In this document: one piece after another, positions 16,497 through 23,015 of the stretch
How positions within the stretch are numbered: position 1 is the stretch's first letter
How the letters are laid out: every line of letters starts with the position of its first letter
NCBI RefSeq assembly: GCF_042652985.1
Contig: NZ_JBHSHQ010000055.1
Location: 1-29,666, forward strand
Direction of reading: 5' to 3'
DNA: 29,666 nucleotides
DNA from: Ruoffia tabacinasalis
GTDB taxonomy: Bacteria; Bacillota; Bacilli; Lactobacillales; Aerococcaceae
The notes under the pieces: model-generated
Database searches by the model: none
What the model was told of the DNA's origin: nothing
Seen by the model: the letters and a program-made list of their open reading frames with translations, nothing else
Program-made: the position numbers and the translations under genes

Positions 16497-16508
16497 GTTT
16501 GGTATAAT
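16497..16508 (+). promoter_or_regulatory. Extended -10 promoter of yehS
   Basis: TGGTATAAT (16500-16508) is an extended -10 element about 30 bp before the yehS ATG. No good -35 is visible, as is usual for this class. AAAGGTAGG supplies the ribosome-binding site. Confidence 0.6.
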
Positions 16509-16538
16509 CACCCTACAAGATGAAAGGTAGGCAATTAA

Positions 16539-17027
16539 ATGAATAATAATGATCGATTAACTCGCTTGCGCTATGCGCTGGATATTAAAGATAGCGATAT
16601 GGTCACCATCTTTTCGATGGGTGGAGTTACCCTTACCCAAGAAGATGTTGTCCAATTATTGAAGAAATTACCTAAAGAGGATCCGACTCAAGAAAACCAA
16701 TTCGTCCAAACACTCACTGATCAAGAGTTAGAACGCTTTTTAAACGGCTTAATCATCTCCCAACGCGGTAAGAAAGAAGGCGCTGGTGAGCCGAGACTTG
16801 AACTGAATCCAGAGAATGCGAATAATATTTTACTGAAAAAAGTAAAGATTGCACTCTCCCTAACCACTGACGATATTTTAGATATTTTAGCAACGGCGGG
16901 GGTTGAGATTTCTAACAGCGAATTAAGTGCTGTTCTACGCAAAGAAGGCCACCGCAATTATAAACCTTGTGGCGACCGTTATATCCGTAATTTTCTCAAA
17001 GGCCTATCCTTTGAATACCGCTCTTAG
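16539..17027 (+). CDS. yehS: DUF1456 / YehS family protein
   Basis: A 162-residue cytoplasmic protein of the conserved DUF1456 (YehS) family, function unknown. It has two copies of the family's roughly 70-residue helical module. The first starts NDRLTRLRYALDIKDSDMV (residues 4-22) and continues GVTLTQEDVVQLLKK. The second starts NNILLKKVKIALSLTTDDIL (about 91-110) and continues GVEISNSELSAVLRKEGHRN. Each module ends in a short motif with FLNGLI or FLKGLSFEYR. It is a single gene divergent from the pseudouridine synthase and convergent with the flavin protein. Confidence 0.9.
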   Translation: MNNNDRLTRLRYALDIKDSDMVTIFSMGGVTLTQEDVVQLLKKLPKEDPTQENQFVQTLTDQELERFLNGLIISQRGKKEGAGEPRLELNPENANNILLKKVKIALSLTTDDILDILATAGVEISNSELSAVLRKEGHRNYKPCGDRYIRNFLKGLSFEYRS

Positions 17028-17032
17028 AGAAA

Positions 17033-17057
17033 AAACCGACGCCTTATGCGTCGGTTT
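17033..17057. terminator. Bidirectional terminator between yehS and the flavin protein gene
   Basis: AAACCGACGC (17033-17042) pairs perfectly with GCGTCGGTTT (17048-17057) around a 5-base loop. An A-tract on the left and a T-rich right flank suit both directions. It overlaps the last codons of the minus-strand gene. Confidence 0.85.
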
Positions 17058-17490
17058 CTTCTTCGTGTCCAATTGAAAAGACATACTTGTGCCCTTGAGA
17101 CATGCTGTGATAGAAGCCTTCGCCTTCGTATAAATGAAAAACTTGCATACCTTGGCGAATGTCGTCATCTGGATACACTTGCTCAACATAAGGATTGTTC
17201 GCAAGTAGTTCCTGAAGGCGGTCTTTCCCAACTTGGCGCACTTTTCCCTCGATTCGGATCACTTGAACGAGATAGCCTTCTTCAGACATTGTGGTAATAG
17301 CTATATTTGGATTGTGCTTAAGTTGTTTATAAAAATCCGTCGTGGGACTGGTCATGAAAAAGACGCCCTGCTCGTTAGCAACGCCGATATGGGCATGTCT
17401 CGCATGCGGTTTTCCGTCCTCATCCACTGTTGCAAAGACAGCAACTTTCATATCTTTTTCCAAAATTTGCATAATATCATTTACTTCCAT
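17044..17490 (-). CDS. Pyridoxamine 5'-phosphate oxidase-like FMN-binding protein
   Basis: A 148-residue split-barrel flavin-binding protein of the PNPOx-like/general stress protein group. The fold signature is VAVFATVDEDGKPHARHAHIGVA (residues 16-38), then GVFFMTSPTTDFYKQLKHNPNIAITT and RIEGKVRQV. The PNPOx substrate-binding residues are not evident, so true vitamin B6 oxidation is unlikely. Homologues bind FMN, F420 or haem-like ligands and are often stress-related. GAAGGAGTG precedes the ATG. It is a single-gene unit divergent from the lipoprotein gene. Confidence 0.85.
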   Translation of the reverse strand: MEVNDIMQILEKDMKVAVFATVDEDGKPHARHAHIGVANEQGVFFMTSPTTDFYKQLKHNPNIAITTMSEEGYLVQVIRIEGKVRQVGKDRLQELLANNPYVEQVYPDDDIRQGMQVFHLYEGEGFYHSMSQGHKYVFSIGHEEETDA

Positions 17491-17685
17491 GTTAACACTC
17501 CTTCGCTCTTTATTTTCCTTTATTATAGCATATGGATTCGCTTTTATAAAAATATTTTATATGGATGAAATGTAACACAAATGTGAAGAGAATATGATAT
17601 TTTCAAGTGGATATTGCTTTTTATTACCGATAATTGTACATTAGATATATTAATGAATGAATATGGTCTGACCATAGGGGGAAGA

Positions 17686-18360
17686 ATGTTGAAAAAATTA
17701 ATCTTATTTAGTTCTTTATTTATATTAGGCGGGTGTGGGTACTTGGACTCAGAACCACCAGCTGGAAAAACAGAGGGCTACGTACACGAACCCATCCAAG
17801 ATGGAAATGATAATGAAAATGAAGAAGTAGAGATGCAAACAGAATCTGAATCAGCAGTTGAGACTGAAAAAGTTTCTGAAGTAGAAGAAGATTTGGAAGA
17901 TGAGGTACAACTTGGTATGGCAATCTTTGTGCCAGATCCTGAATTAATGGTTTACTTGCCCATTGAAGTAGCGGAAGAAGAGCTAGATTATACAGAAGAT
18001 GAGTTAATTTACTGGAATAACTTGGCGATTGAATACGGTTTGCCAACTTATGATGGTGTAAGCGACTTTAACTTATTCGCTACTGCAGTGCAACAAGCGA
18101 TAGACGCTGCACAAGAATCTGTGTATGAGGAGCCTGTTTACGAAGAACCGGTATACGAAGAGCCTGTTTACGAAGAACCGGTATACGAAGAGCCGTCTTA
18201 CGAGGAACCAGAATCTTCATATGAGGAACCTTCTTATGAAGAACCTACAGATGAGTATTCTTCAGATGATCAAACTGGGGAAGATTACTATAATTATGAT
18301 TTTAATAATAACAATAATAGTAACCGCAGTGCTGTCTATGGAAATGATGAAAGTGAATAG
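17686..18360 (+). CDS. Lipoprotein with YEEP tandem repeats
   Basis: A 224-residue predicted surface lipoprotein. I place the start at the ATG at 17686 (AGGGGG about 5 bases upstream), giving a short signal sequence with lipobox LGGC, so Cys17 would be lipidated. After an acidic linker comes a roughly 60-residue domain (IFVPDPELMVYLPIEVAEEE ... YGLPTYDGVSDFNLFATAV). Then follow seven VYEEP/SYEEP-type units and an Asn-rich tail. The acidic repeats resemble extended wall-spanning stalks. The family is unknown to me. An exact 30-bp duplication (18131-18160 and 18161-18190) shows recent expansion. Confidence 0.8.
   Translation: MLKKLILFSSLFILGGCGYLDSEPPAGKTEGYVHEPIQDGNDNENEEVEMQTESESAVETEKVSEVEEDLEDEVQLGMAIFVPDPELMVYLPIEVAEEELDYTEDELIYWNNLAIEYGLPTYDGVSDFNLFATAVQQAIDAAQESVYEEPVYEEPVYEEPVYEEPVYEEPSYEEPESSYEEPSYEEPTDEYSSDDQTGEDYYNYDFNNNNNSNRSAVYGNDESE
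18131..18190 (+). repeat. Exact 30-bp tandem duplication in the YEEP region
   Basis: Two identical 30-bp copies sit head to tail (18131-18160, 18161-18190). Each codes two YEEPV units in two alternating codon versions (GTTTACGAAGAACCG and GTATACGAAGAG...). The length stays in frame, so copy-number change would lengthen or shorten the stalk without breaking the gene. Confidence 0.95.
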
Positions 18361-18370
18361 AGTTTAGGTG

Positions 18371-18403
18371 AGAACCGCTGATCTGGGAATGTTTCCTGGG
18401 TTG
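18371..18403 (+). terminator. Terminator of the lipoprotein gene
   Basis: AACCGC (18373-18378) pairs with GCGGTT (18394-18399), with an inner GGGAA / TTCC stem, followed by a six-T run. Array 4 begins about 30 bp later. Confidence 0.82.
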
Positions 18404-18433
18404 GCGGTTTTTTGTGTGGGCGGAATTTGGGTT

Positions 18434-18634
18434 GCGGGGCGTCGTGGGGGTGGCGCGACACTACGGAAATTCAGTTGCGGACCGTCGTGAGGTGGCGCGA
18501 CACTACTGAAATTGATTTGTGGACTGTCGTGCGCAGGCGCGACGCTACGGAAATTCGTTTGCGGACTGTCGTGAGGTGGCACGACGCTACGCATTCGCAT
18601 TTGCGGTAGGTCGAGTCATCTCACGACGCCCCGC
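18434..18634. repeat. 42-bp hairpin repeat array 4 (subfamily B, 5 units)
   Basis: Units start at 18435, 18478, 18520, 18562 and 18604 (spacings 43, 42, 42, 42). The array opens with GCGGGGCGTCGTG and closes with the exact reverse complement CACGACGCCCCGC (18622-18634), giving 13-bp terminal inverted repeats. Internal units carry the word GACNCTAC in place of GATGGACCG. It lies between the facing terminators of the lipoprotein gene and groL. Confidence 0.93.
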
Positions 18635-18661
18635 ATTTTCCAGAAAGCTCTCTGAAAACTC

Positions 18662-18708
18662 AAAAAACTCCCAACCTACTTCATCACTGAGATAAAGTAA
18701 GCCGGGAG
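18662..18708 (-). terminator. Terminator of the groESL operon
   Basis: CTCCC (18668-18672) pairs with GGGAG (18704-18708), extended by TACTT / AAGTA. The A-run at 18662-18667 gives a T-tract for leftward transcription. It lies 40 bp after the groL stop codon. Confidence 0.75.
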
Positions 18709-18748
18709 GCCATTTTATATTAAATTATCTTACTTCTTAAGCTTCAGC

Positions 18749-20380
18749 TTACATCATGCCTGGCATTCCGCCACCCATGCCGCCTCCGCCCATTCCCATG
18801 TCTGGTGTTTCTGATGGAATGTCTGCGACAACTGCTTCAGTTGTTAATAATAAAGCTGCAACTGATGCTGCATTTTGTAAAGCTGTACGTGTTACTTTAG
18901 TTGGATCCACGATACCCGCTTCAATCATATTTTCGAATTTACCTGTTGCTGCGTTGTATCCAATACCTTTTTCAGATGTACGGATTTGAGAAACAACGAC
19001 AGAACCTTCTGCTCCAGCGTTTTCAGCGATTTGACGAACGGGTTCTTCTAATGAACGCGCAACAATTGCGATACCAGTTGCTTCGTCGCTTTCTGCTTCA
19101 AGAGCGTTGACTGCGTCTTGCACATTCACTAAAGCAGTACCACCACCAGCTACAATACCTTCAGCAACCGCTGCACGCGTTGCGTTTAGGGCATCTTCAA
19201 TACGTAATTTAATTTCTTTTTGTTCTGTTTCAGTAGCCGCACCAACTTTAATCACAGCCACTCCGCCACCTAATTTAGCTAGGCGTTCTTGTAATTTCTC
19301 ACGGTCAAATTCACTTGTTGTGTCTTCGATTTGTGCACGGATTAATGCCACACGGTTGTCAATTTGTTCTTTCGAACCAGCACCTTCAACAATTGTTGTA
19401 TTGTCTTTAGTTACATTGACTTTACCTGCTGAACCTAAGTGCTCTTCTGTTGCGTCTTTCAATTCGAAGCCTAATTCCTCAGAGATAACCGTTGCACCTG
19501 TTAAGATAGCTAAGTCTTCTAACATTGCTTTACGACGGTCACCAAAACCAGGTGCTTTAACAGCAACCACATTTAATGTTCCGCGTAATTTGTTTAATAC
19601 AAGTGTTGGTAATGCTTCTCCTTCAATATCTTCCGCAATAATTAATAACGGACGACTTGTTTGCATTACGCTTTCTAGTAAAGGTAGTACATCTTGGATG
19701 TTTGTAATTTTACGGTCTGTAATTAATACATATGGATTCTCAAGATCCGCGATCATTTTCTCGTTATCTGTGACCATGTATTGTGATAAGTAACCACGGT
19801 CAAATTGCATCCCTTCAACAACTGATAATTCAGTTTCAATCGATTGTGAATCTTCGATGGTAATAACGCCATCTTGACCTACTTTTTCCATAGCGTCAGC
19901 GATTAATTCCCCTACTTTTTCATCTCCTGAAGATACCGATGCAACTTGTGCAATCGATTCTTTTGAAGAAACGGGTTGAGATAATGATTGTAAAGCTTCT
20001 ACAGCCGCGCGTGTCGCCATCTCAATACCACGACGAACACCTACTGGATTCGCACCAGCCGTCACGTTTTTCATTCCTTCACGTGCAATCGCTTGGGTTA
20101 ATAATGTTGCAGTCGTTGTTCCGTCACCTGCAATATCATTCGTTTTAGAAGCTACTTCCATGACTAACTGTGCACCCATATTCTCGAAGCGATCTTCCAA
20201 TTCGATCTCGCGAGCGATCGTTACACCATCATTTGTAATTGTTGGTGATCCAAATTGTTGATCTAATACGACATTACGCCCTTTTGGCCCTAATGTTACT
20301 TTAACTGTATCTGCTAAGATATCAACTCCACGTAGTAGAGCTGCACGTGCATCTTCTGAAAATCTTAAATCTTTTGCCAT
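18749..20380 (-). CDS. groL: 60-kDa chaperonin GroEL
   Basis: A 543-residue chaperonin subunit that forms the double-ring folding chamber with GroES as lid. Typical signatures are MAKDLRFSEDARAALLRGVD at the start, TLGPKGRNVVLDQ, NDGVTIAREIELED, DIAGDGTTTATLL (ATP site), the apical-domain LLIIAEDIEGEALPTLV, and AAVAEGIVAGGGTAL. The C-terminal Gly-Met tail (GGMGGGMPGMM) is intact. Length is normal. It follows groES by 27 bp in the CIRCE-controlled operon. Confidence 0.99.
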   Translation of the reverse strand: MAKDLRFSEDARAALLRGVDILADTVKVTLGPKGRNVVLDQQFGSPTITNDGVTIAREIELEDRFENMGAQLVMEVASKTNDIAGDGTTTATLLTQAIAREGMKNVTAGANPVGVRRGIEMATRAAVEALQSLSQPVSSKESIAQVASVSSGDEKVGELIADAMEKVGQDGVITIEDSQSIETELSVVEGMQFDRGYLSQYMVTDNEKMIADLENPYVLITDRKITNIQDVLPLLESVMQTSRPLLIIAEDIEGEALPTLVLNKLRGTLNVVAVKAPGFGDRRKAMLEDLAILTGATVISEELGFELKDATEEHLGSAGKVNVTKDNTTIVEGAGSKEQIDNRVALIRAQIEDTTSEFDREKLQERLAKLGGGVAVIKVGAATETEQKEIKLRIEDALNATRAAVAEGIVAGGGTALVNVQDAVNALEAESDEATGIAIVARSLEEPVRQIAENAGAEGSVVVSQIRTSEKGIGYNAATGKFENMIEAGIVDPTKVTRTALQNAASVAALLLTTEAVVADIPSETPDMGMGGGGMGGGMPGMM

Positions 20381-20407
20381 ATAATATTCTCTCCTTTAAA
20401 TTCGATA

Positions 20408-20674
20408 TTATGCTAAGACTGCTAATAAATCTTTGTGTTCAATAATCAACAATGACTCATCGCCATGTTCAACTTCTGTTCCAGAATAATTCTTGAAGAA
20501 CACTGTGTCGCCAACTTTAACGCCATCTTTTTCTTCAATTTCTGGTCCAATTGCCACAATTTCACCGTATTGTTCTTTTTCTTTAGCTGAACTTGGTAAT
20601 ACGAAACCACTTGCTGTCGTTTCTTCTGTTTCTGCCACTTTGATAACAACACGTTTTCCTAAAGGTTTAATCAT
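20408..20674 (-). CDS. groES: 10-kDa co-chaperonin GroES
   Basis: An 88-residue co-chaperonin that caps GroEL. Family signatures are IKPLGKRVVIKVAETEETTA (residues 2-21), the mobile-loop region SGFVLPSSAKEKEQYGEIVA, VKVGDTVFFKNYSGTEV, and the C-terminal SLLIIEHKDLLAVLA. It is slightly shorter than the usual 94-97 residues but all segments are present. First gene of the operon, directly downstream of the CIRCE element. Confidence 0.98.
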   Translation of the reverse strand: MIKPLGKRVVIKVAETEETTASGFVLPSSAKEKEQYGEIVAIGPEIEEKDGVKVGDTVFFKNYSGTEVEHGDESLLIIEHKDLLAVLA

Positions 20675-20707
20675 ATTATACCCTCCAAATGATTTTTATT
20701 TTTATAT

Positions 20708-20734
20708 TTAGCACTCGTTTTATTTGAGTGCTAA
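20708..20734 (-). promoter_or_regulatory. CIRCE operator (HrcA site) of groESL
   Basis: A perfect CIRCE element: TTAGCACTC, nine bases, GAGTGCTAA. It lies in the groES leader just after the predicted start of transcription and is the binding site of the heat-shock repressor HrcA. hrcA itself is not in the window. Confidence 0.97.
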
Positions 20735-20746
20735 TGGTTTAATCTT

Positions 20747-20775
20747 ATAATAGTCTAAATTGGTCAAAAAATCAA
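20747..20775 (-). promoter_or_regulatory. Sigma-A promoter of groESL
   Basis: On the minus strand, -35 TTGATT (20770-20775) and -10 TATTAT (20747-20752) are separated by 17 bp. Transcription would start near 20740, just before CIRCE, the normal arrangement for HrcA repression. Confidence 0.7.
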
Positions 20776-20796
20776 GTCATTGAATTATTTTTTTCG

Positions 20797-20826
20797 AAAA
20801 AAAAAGCACACCTTTTGGCATGCTTT
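20797..20826 (-). terminator. Terminator of rex
   Basis: AAAGCA...CC-TTTT-GG...TGCTTT forms a stem with a two-base internal mismatch (20803-20826). The A-run at 20797-20805 is a T-tract for the leftward rex transcript. It ends five bases before the rex stop codon side. Confidence 0.8.
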
Positions 20827-20830
20827 ACAA

Positions 20831-21493
20831 TTATTTATTTTCAAAATCAGAGAAGTCCTCTGCATCATCCATATTACTATCAATGAAGTAAATGAGTGTC
20901 TGTAGTTCATTTGTCAGGTCCACATTTTGAACACGAACGTTGCGTGGTACATCAAATCTAAGTGGCGTGAAGTTCATGATTCCTTTCACTCCCGCCTCGA
21001 TAATTCGGTTCACGATATCTCCTGCGACGTCTTGTGGGACTGATAAAATAATAATTTCAATTTGTTGTTGTTGGATTTGCTCTTCCAATTCATCCATTGA
21101 ATAAACTGGGACACCACGTTGAATTGTTCCAATTATGTCAGTATTTACATCAAACGCGGCTCCAATTCGAATATTGCTATTCTTCCGGAAATTGTAGTTA
21201 ATCAGTGCATTCCCCAAATTACCTACACCCACCAGTCCAACCGACGTTAAGCGATCTTGATTCAAAATACGCGAGAAAAAGTCTAATAAGTGATCCACAT
21301 CGTAACCGTAACCACGTTTCCCCAATGCCCCGAAGTATGAAAAGTCACGACGAATGGTCGCACTATCTACTTTTACAGCTTCACTTAATTCCGTTGAAGA
21401 AATGCGCTTTTTCCCTGCATGTTGCAAGAATCGTAAATACCTATGATAGATGGGTAATCTCAAGGCAGTCGCTTTTGGTATTTCTTTTGCCAT
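20831..21493 (-). CDS. rex: Redox-sensing transcriptional repressor Rex
   Basis: A 220-residue NADH/NAD-sensing repressor. The N-terminal winged helix carries the family pattern TALRLPIYHRYLRFLQHAGK (9-28), SSTELSEAVKVDSATIRRDF and FGALGKRGYGYDVDHLL. The Rossmann domain has GVGNLGNALINY (89-100) and the C-terminal domain-swap helix is present. In Firmicutes it represses fermentation and anaerobic respiration genes until NADH rises. GGAGGAGG precedes the ATG. I found no full Rex operator (TTGTGAA-n4-TTCACAA) in the 400 bp upstream. It is transcribed toward groES but has its own terminator. Confidence 0.97.
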   Translation of the reverse strand: MAKEIPKATALRLPIYHRYLRFLQHAGKKRISSTELSEAVKVDSATIRRDFSYFGALGKRGYGYDVDHLLDFFSRILNQDRLTSVGLVGVGNLGNALINYNFRKNSNIRIGAAFDVNTDIIGTIQRGVPVYSMDELEEQIQQQQIEIIILSVPQDVAGDIVNRIIEAGVKGIMNFTPLRFDVPRNVRVQNVDLTNELQTLIYFIDSNMDDAEDFSDFENK

Positions 21494-21745
21494 AAATTGC
21501 CTCCTCCTAGGTTTATCTATATCTAATTTTTAAGTCATGCTCATTATAGCACTCCTTCACAAACTTTGTCCAAATGTAACCTTCGAGGGTTTACAATTAT
21601 TGTGAATTCTGAGCCTATTTAGCCTAACTTTTATATTCTAATATATTTTATAGTGAGAATAAAGCTTTTTATGTGAAATATTATGCAAAATAGTAATTAA
21701 ATTCGAATATGGTGATGATTGTTTGTGAAAATTGGTGATTTTTGT
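21494..21745. other. rex upstream region
   Basis: Non-coding AT-rich sequence carrying the rex promoter on the minus strand. A half-site resembling the Rex consensus (TTGTGAA, near 21599-21605) has no matching second arm. Nothing else is recognisable before the hairpin repeats begin at 21746. Confidence 0.4.
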
Positions 21746-21910
21746 CGGAAACGAGCACTCGAATTTTTTTCGAATGATTGTTTAGTCCGAATCGAGCACT
21801 CGAATTATTTTTGAATGATCGTTTAGCCCGAATCGAGCACTCGAATTCATTTCGAGTGCTTGTTTAGCCGGAATCGAGCACTCGAATTTTTTTCGAGTGC
21901 TCGTTTATCA
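21746..21910. repeat. Four tandem 40-42 bp hairpin repeats after the NERD gene
   Basis: Four units (21746-21787, 21788-21828, 21829-21868, 21869-21910) each contain CGAGCACTCGAA, a short AT stretch, and a second arm. In the unit next to the gene the arms are perfect inverted repeats (CGAGCACTCGAA / TTCGAGTGCTCG). The distal two units have decayed second arms (GAATGATTG, GAATGATCG). The last three bases overlap the NERD gene stop codon. Each would form a hairpin in the 3' end of that mRNA. Confidence 0.92.
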
Positions 21911-22879
21911 CGGAATATCCCGGAATCGGAATTTTAGATCATCAAATGCGTCTTCCATCCGCTTCATTGGGTTAATATAGTCAGCGGTCCGGCCGCGGCT
22001 ATGTACTTTGAAATATTTCTTTAGGACGTGTCGGATTGTATTATGAATGCCTTTCGTATCTTGGTAATAATTTAGGGTTCTTCGAGTCAGCGGCTGGTCA
22101 TAGTCTAGGATTGCTAAGTCGCATAGGGTTCGCAACACTGCTTTTTCTTTTGACTCGCGGTAGCCACATGACCGGCAGACAACGTGATATCTTTCGGTTC
22201 CAACATCGATCTTGTGACCACCGCACCCGCAGCACACAATTCCTCGGTAGATCTGCGTTTTGTCAACATCTACTGGGCGCACTTTTGGGAATTTCCGGCG
22301 GCTCGCTCGCTTCATTAATTTTACCGCCACTTCTTCGGGGCGCCATTTTGCTCCGTAGGTTTCTTTTTCCAATTCTTTAAAATACTTATTGATTTGCCAC
22401 CGCTTTAAATACAAGCCTTCGGCGCGTGAATCTGAGATTTGGACGGTGTCTTCTTCTTGAATGAAAACTAATTTTGTTTCGACTTCAGTCCGAATGCCCA
22501 TTTCATCTAAAAGTGCTTCAAGAATTTCTCCCGCTCGTTTCATTTGGGTAAAGTAGTCTCTGGATAACTTCCACCCATTAGTGGTCCAAACGCCGTCGTG
22601 GTACTGATATTGGCTTAATAAATTTTTCACTTCAAACATGCGAATTGCGTTATTTGAAATAAGTAGTGCGTCAATTTGGGTTTCGCCGTAACGCATTTCA
22701 AAGGCTAGATCGGTCAGTAGTAGCATTTTGTTCGGCAAGACTTCGCTCACTATTTTCTCAAATTGAACTTCGCCTTGATACCCGCTTTGCATCTTTTCTA
22801 AGTGTCTTTGGTTCTCGCCGGTTAATTCGTATCTTTGAGACATAATTTCAAAATAAGCTAACTCGATTGATTTTTTCAT
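21908..22879 (-). CDS. NERD-domain protein with C-terminal zinc ribbon
   Basis: A 323-residue protein with a nuclease-related NERD domain in the N-terminal half. Visible parts are GYQGEVQFEKIVSEVLP (near residue 33), NKMLLLTDLAFEMRYGETQIDALLIS, and FEVKNLLSQYQY, giving the E...D...ExK catalytic pattern of the restriction-endonuclease-like fold. The C-terminal part has a zinc ribbon (CCGCGGHK ... CRSCGY, near 218-245) and a basic helical tail. Such proteins are presumed DNA-processing enzymes of unknown role. It is a single gene on the minus strand with hairpin repeats at its 3' end. Confidence 0.85.
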   Translation of the reverse strand: MKKSIELAYFEIMSQRYELTGENQRHLEKMQSGYQGEVQFEKIVSEVLPNKMLLLTDLAFEMRYGETQIDALLISNNAIRMFEVKNLLSQYQYHDGVWTTNGWKLSRDYFTQMKRAGEILEALLDEMGIRTEVETKLVFIQEEDTVQISDSRAEGLYLKRWQINKYFKELEKETYGAKWRPEEVAVKLMKRASRRKFPKVRPVDVDKTQIYRGIVCCGCGGHKIDVGTERYHVVCRSCGYRESKEKAVLRTLCDLAILDYDQPLTRRTLNYYQDTKGIHNTIRHVLKKYFKVHSRGRTADYINPMKRMEDAFDDLKFRFRDIP

Positions 22880-23015
22880 TTTATATCACTCCTTAAAATT
22901 CCTTCTATATATAGATACGTAATTTAGGGCAGTTTCCATTTTATTATTTTATATTTTGTGAAATGTGTGTGTGTGGGCTATAATAATTAGGAGTTCAAAT
23001 AGAAGGAGTCATCGA

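Noticed and set aside
17614..17685. 24 extra N-terminal codons of the lipoprotein gene
   Set aside because: A start at 17614 would bury the lipoprotein signal sequence and has no ribosome-binding site; the ATG at 17686 has AGGGGG and yields a proper lipobox.
18434..18634. Possible CRISPR array (regular repeats with variable parts)
   Set aside because: The variable parts are only about 6 bp (loop) and 12 bp (spacer), the repeats are themselves divergent, arrays are scattered over many loci, and no cas gene is nearby.
19107..19793. 228-codon plus-strand open frame opposite groL
   Set aside because: It is the antisense shadow of a highly conserved groL sequence, with no ribosome-binding site and no family features.
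21590..21620. Rex operator in the rex upstream region
   Set aside because: Only one half-site like TTGTGAA is present; the second arm at the correct spacing is missing.
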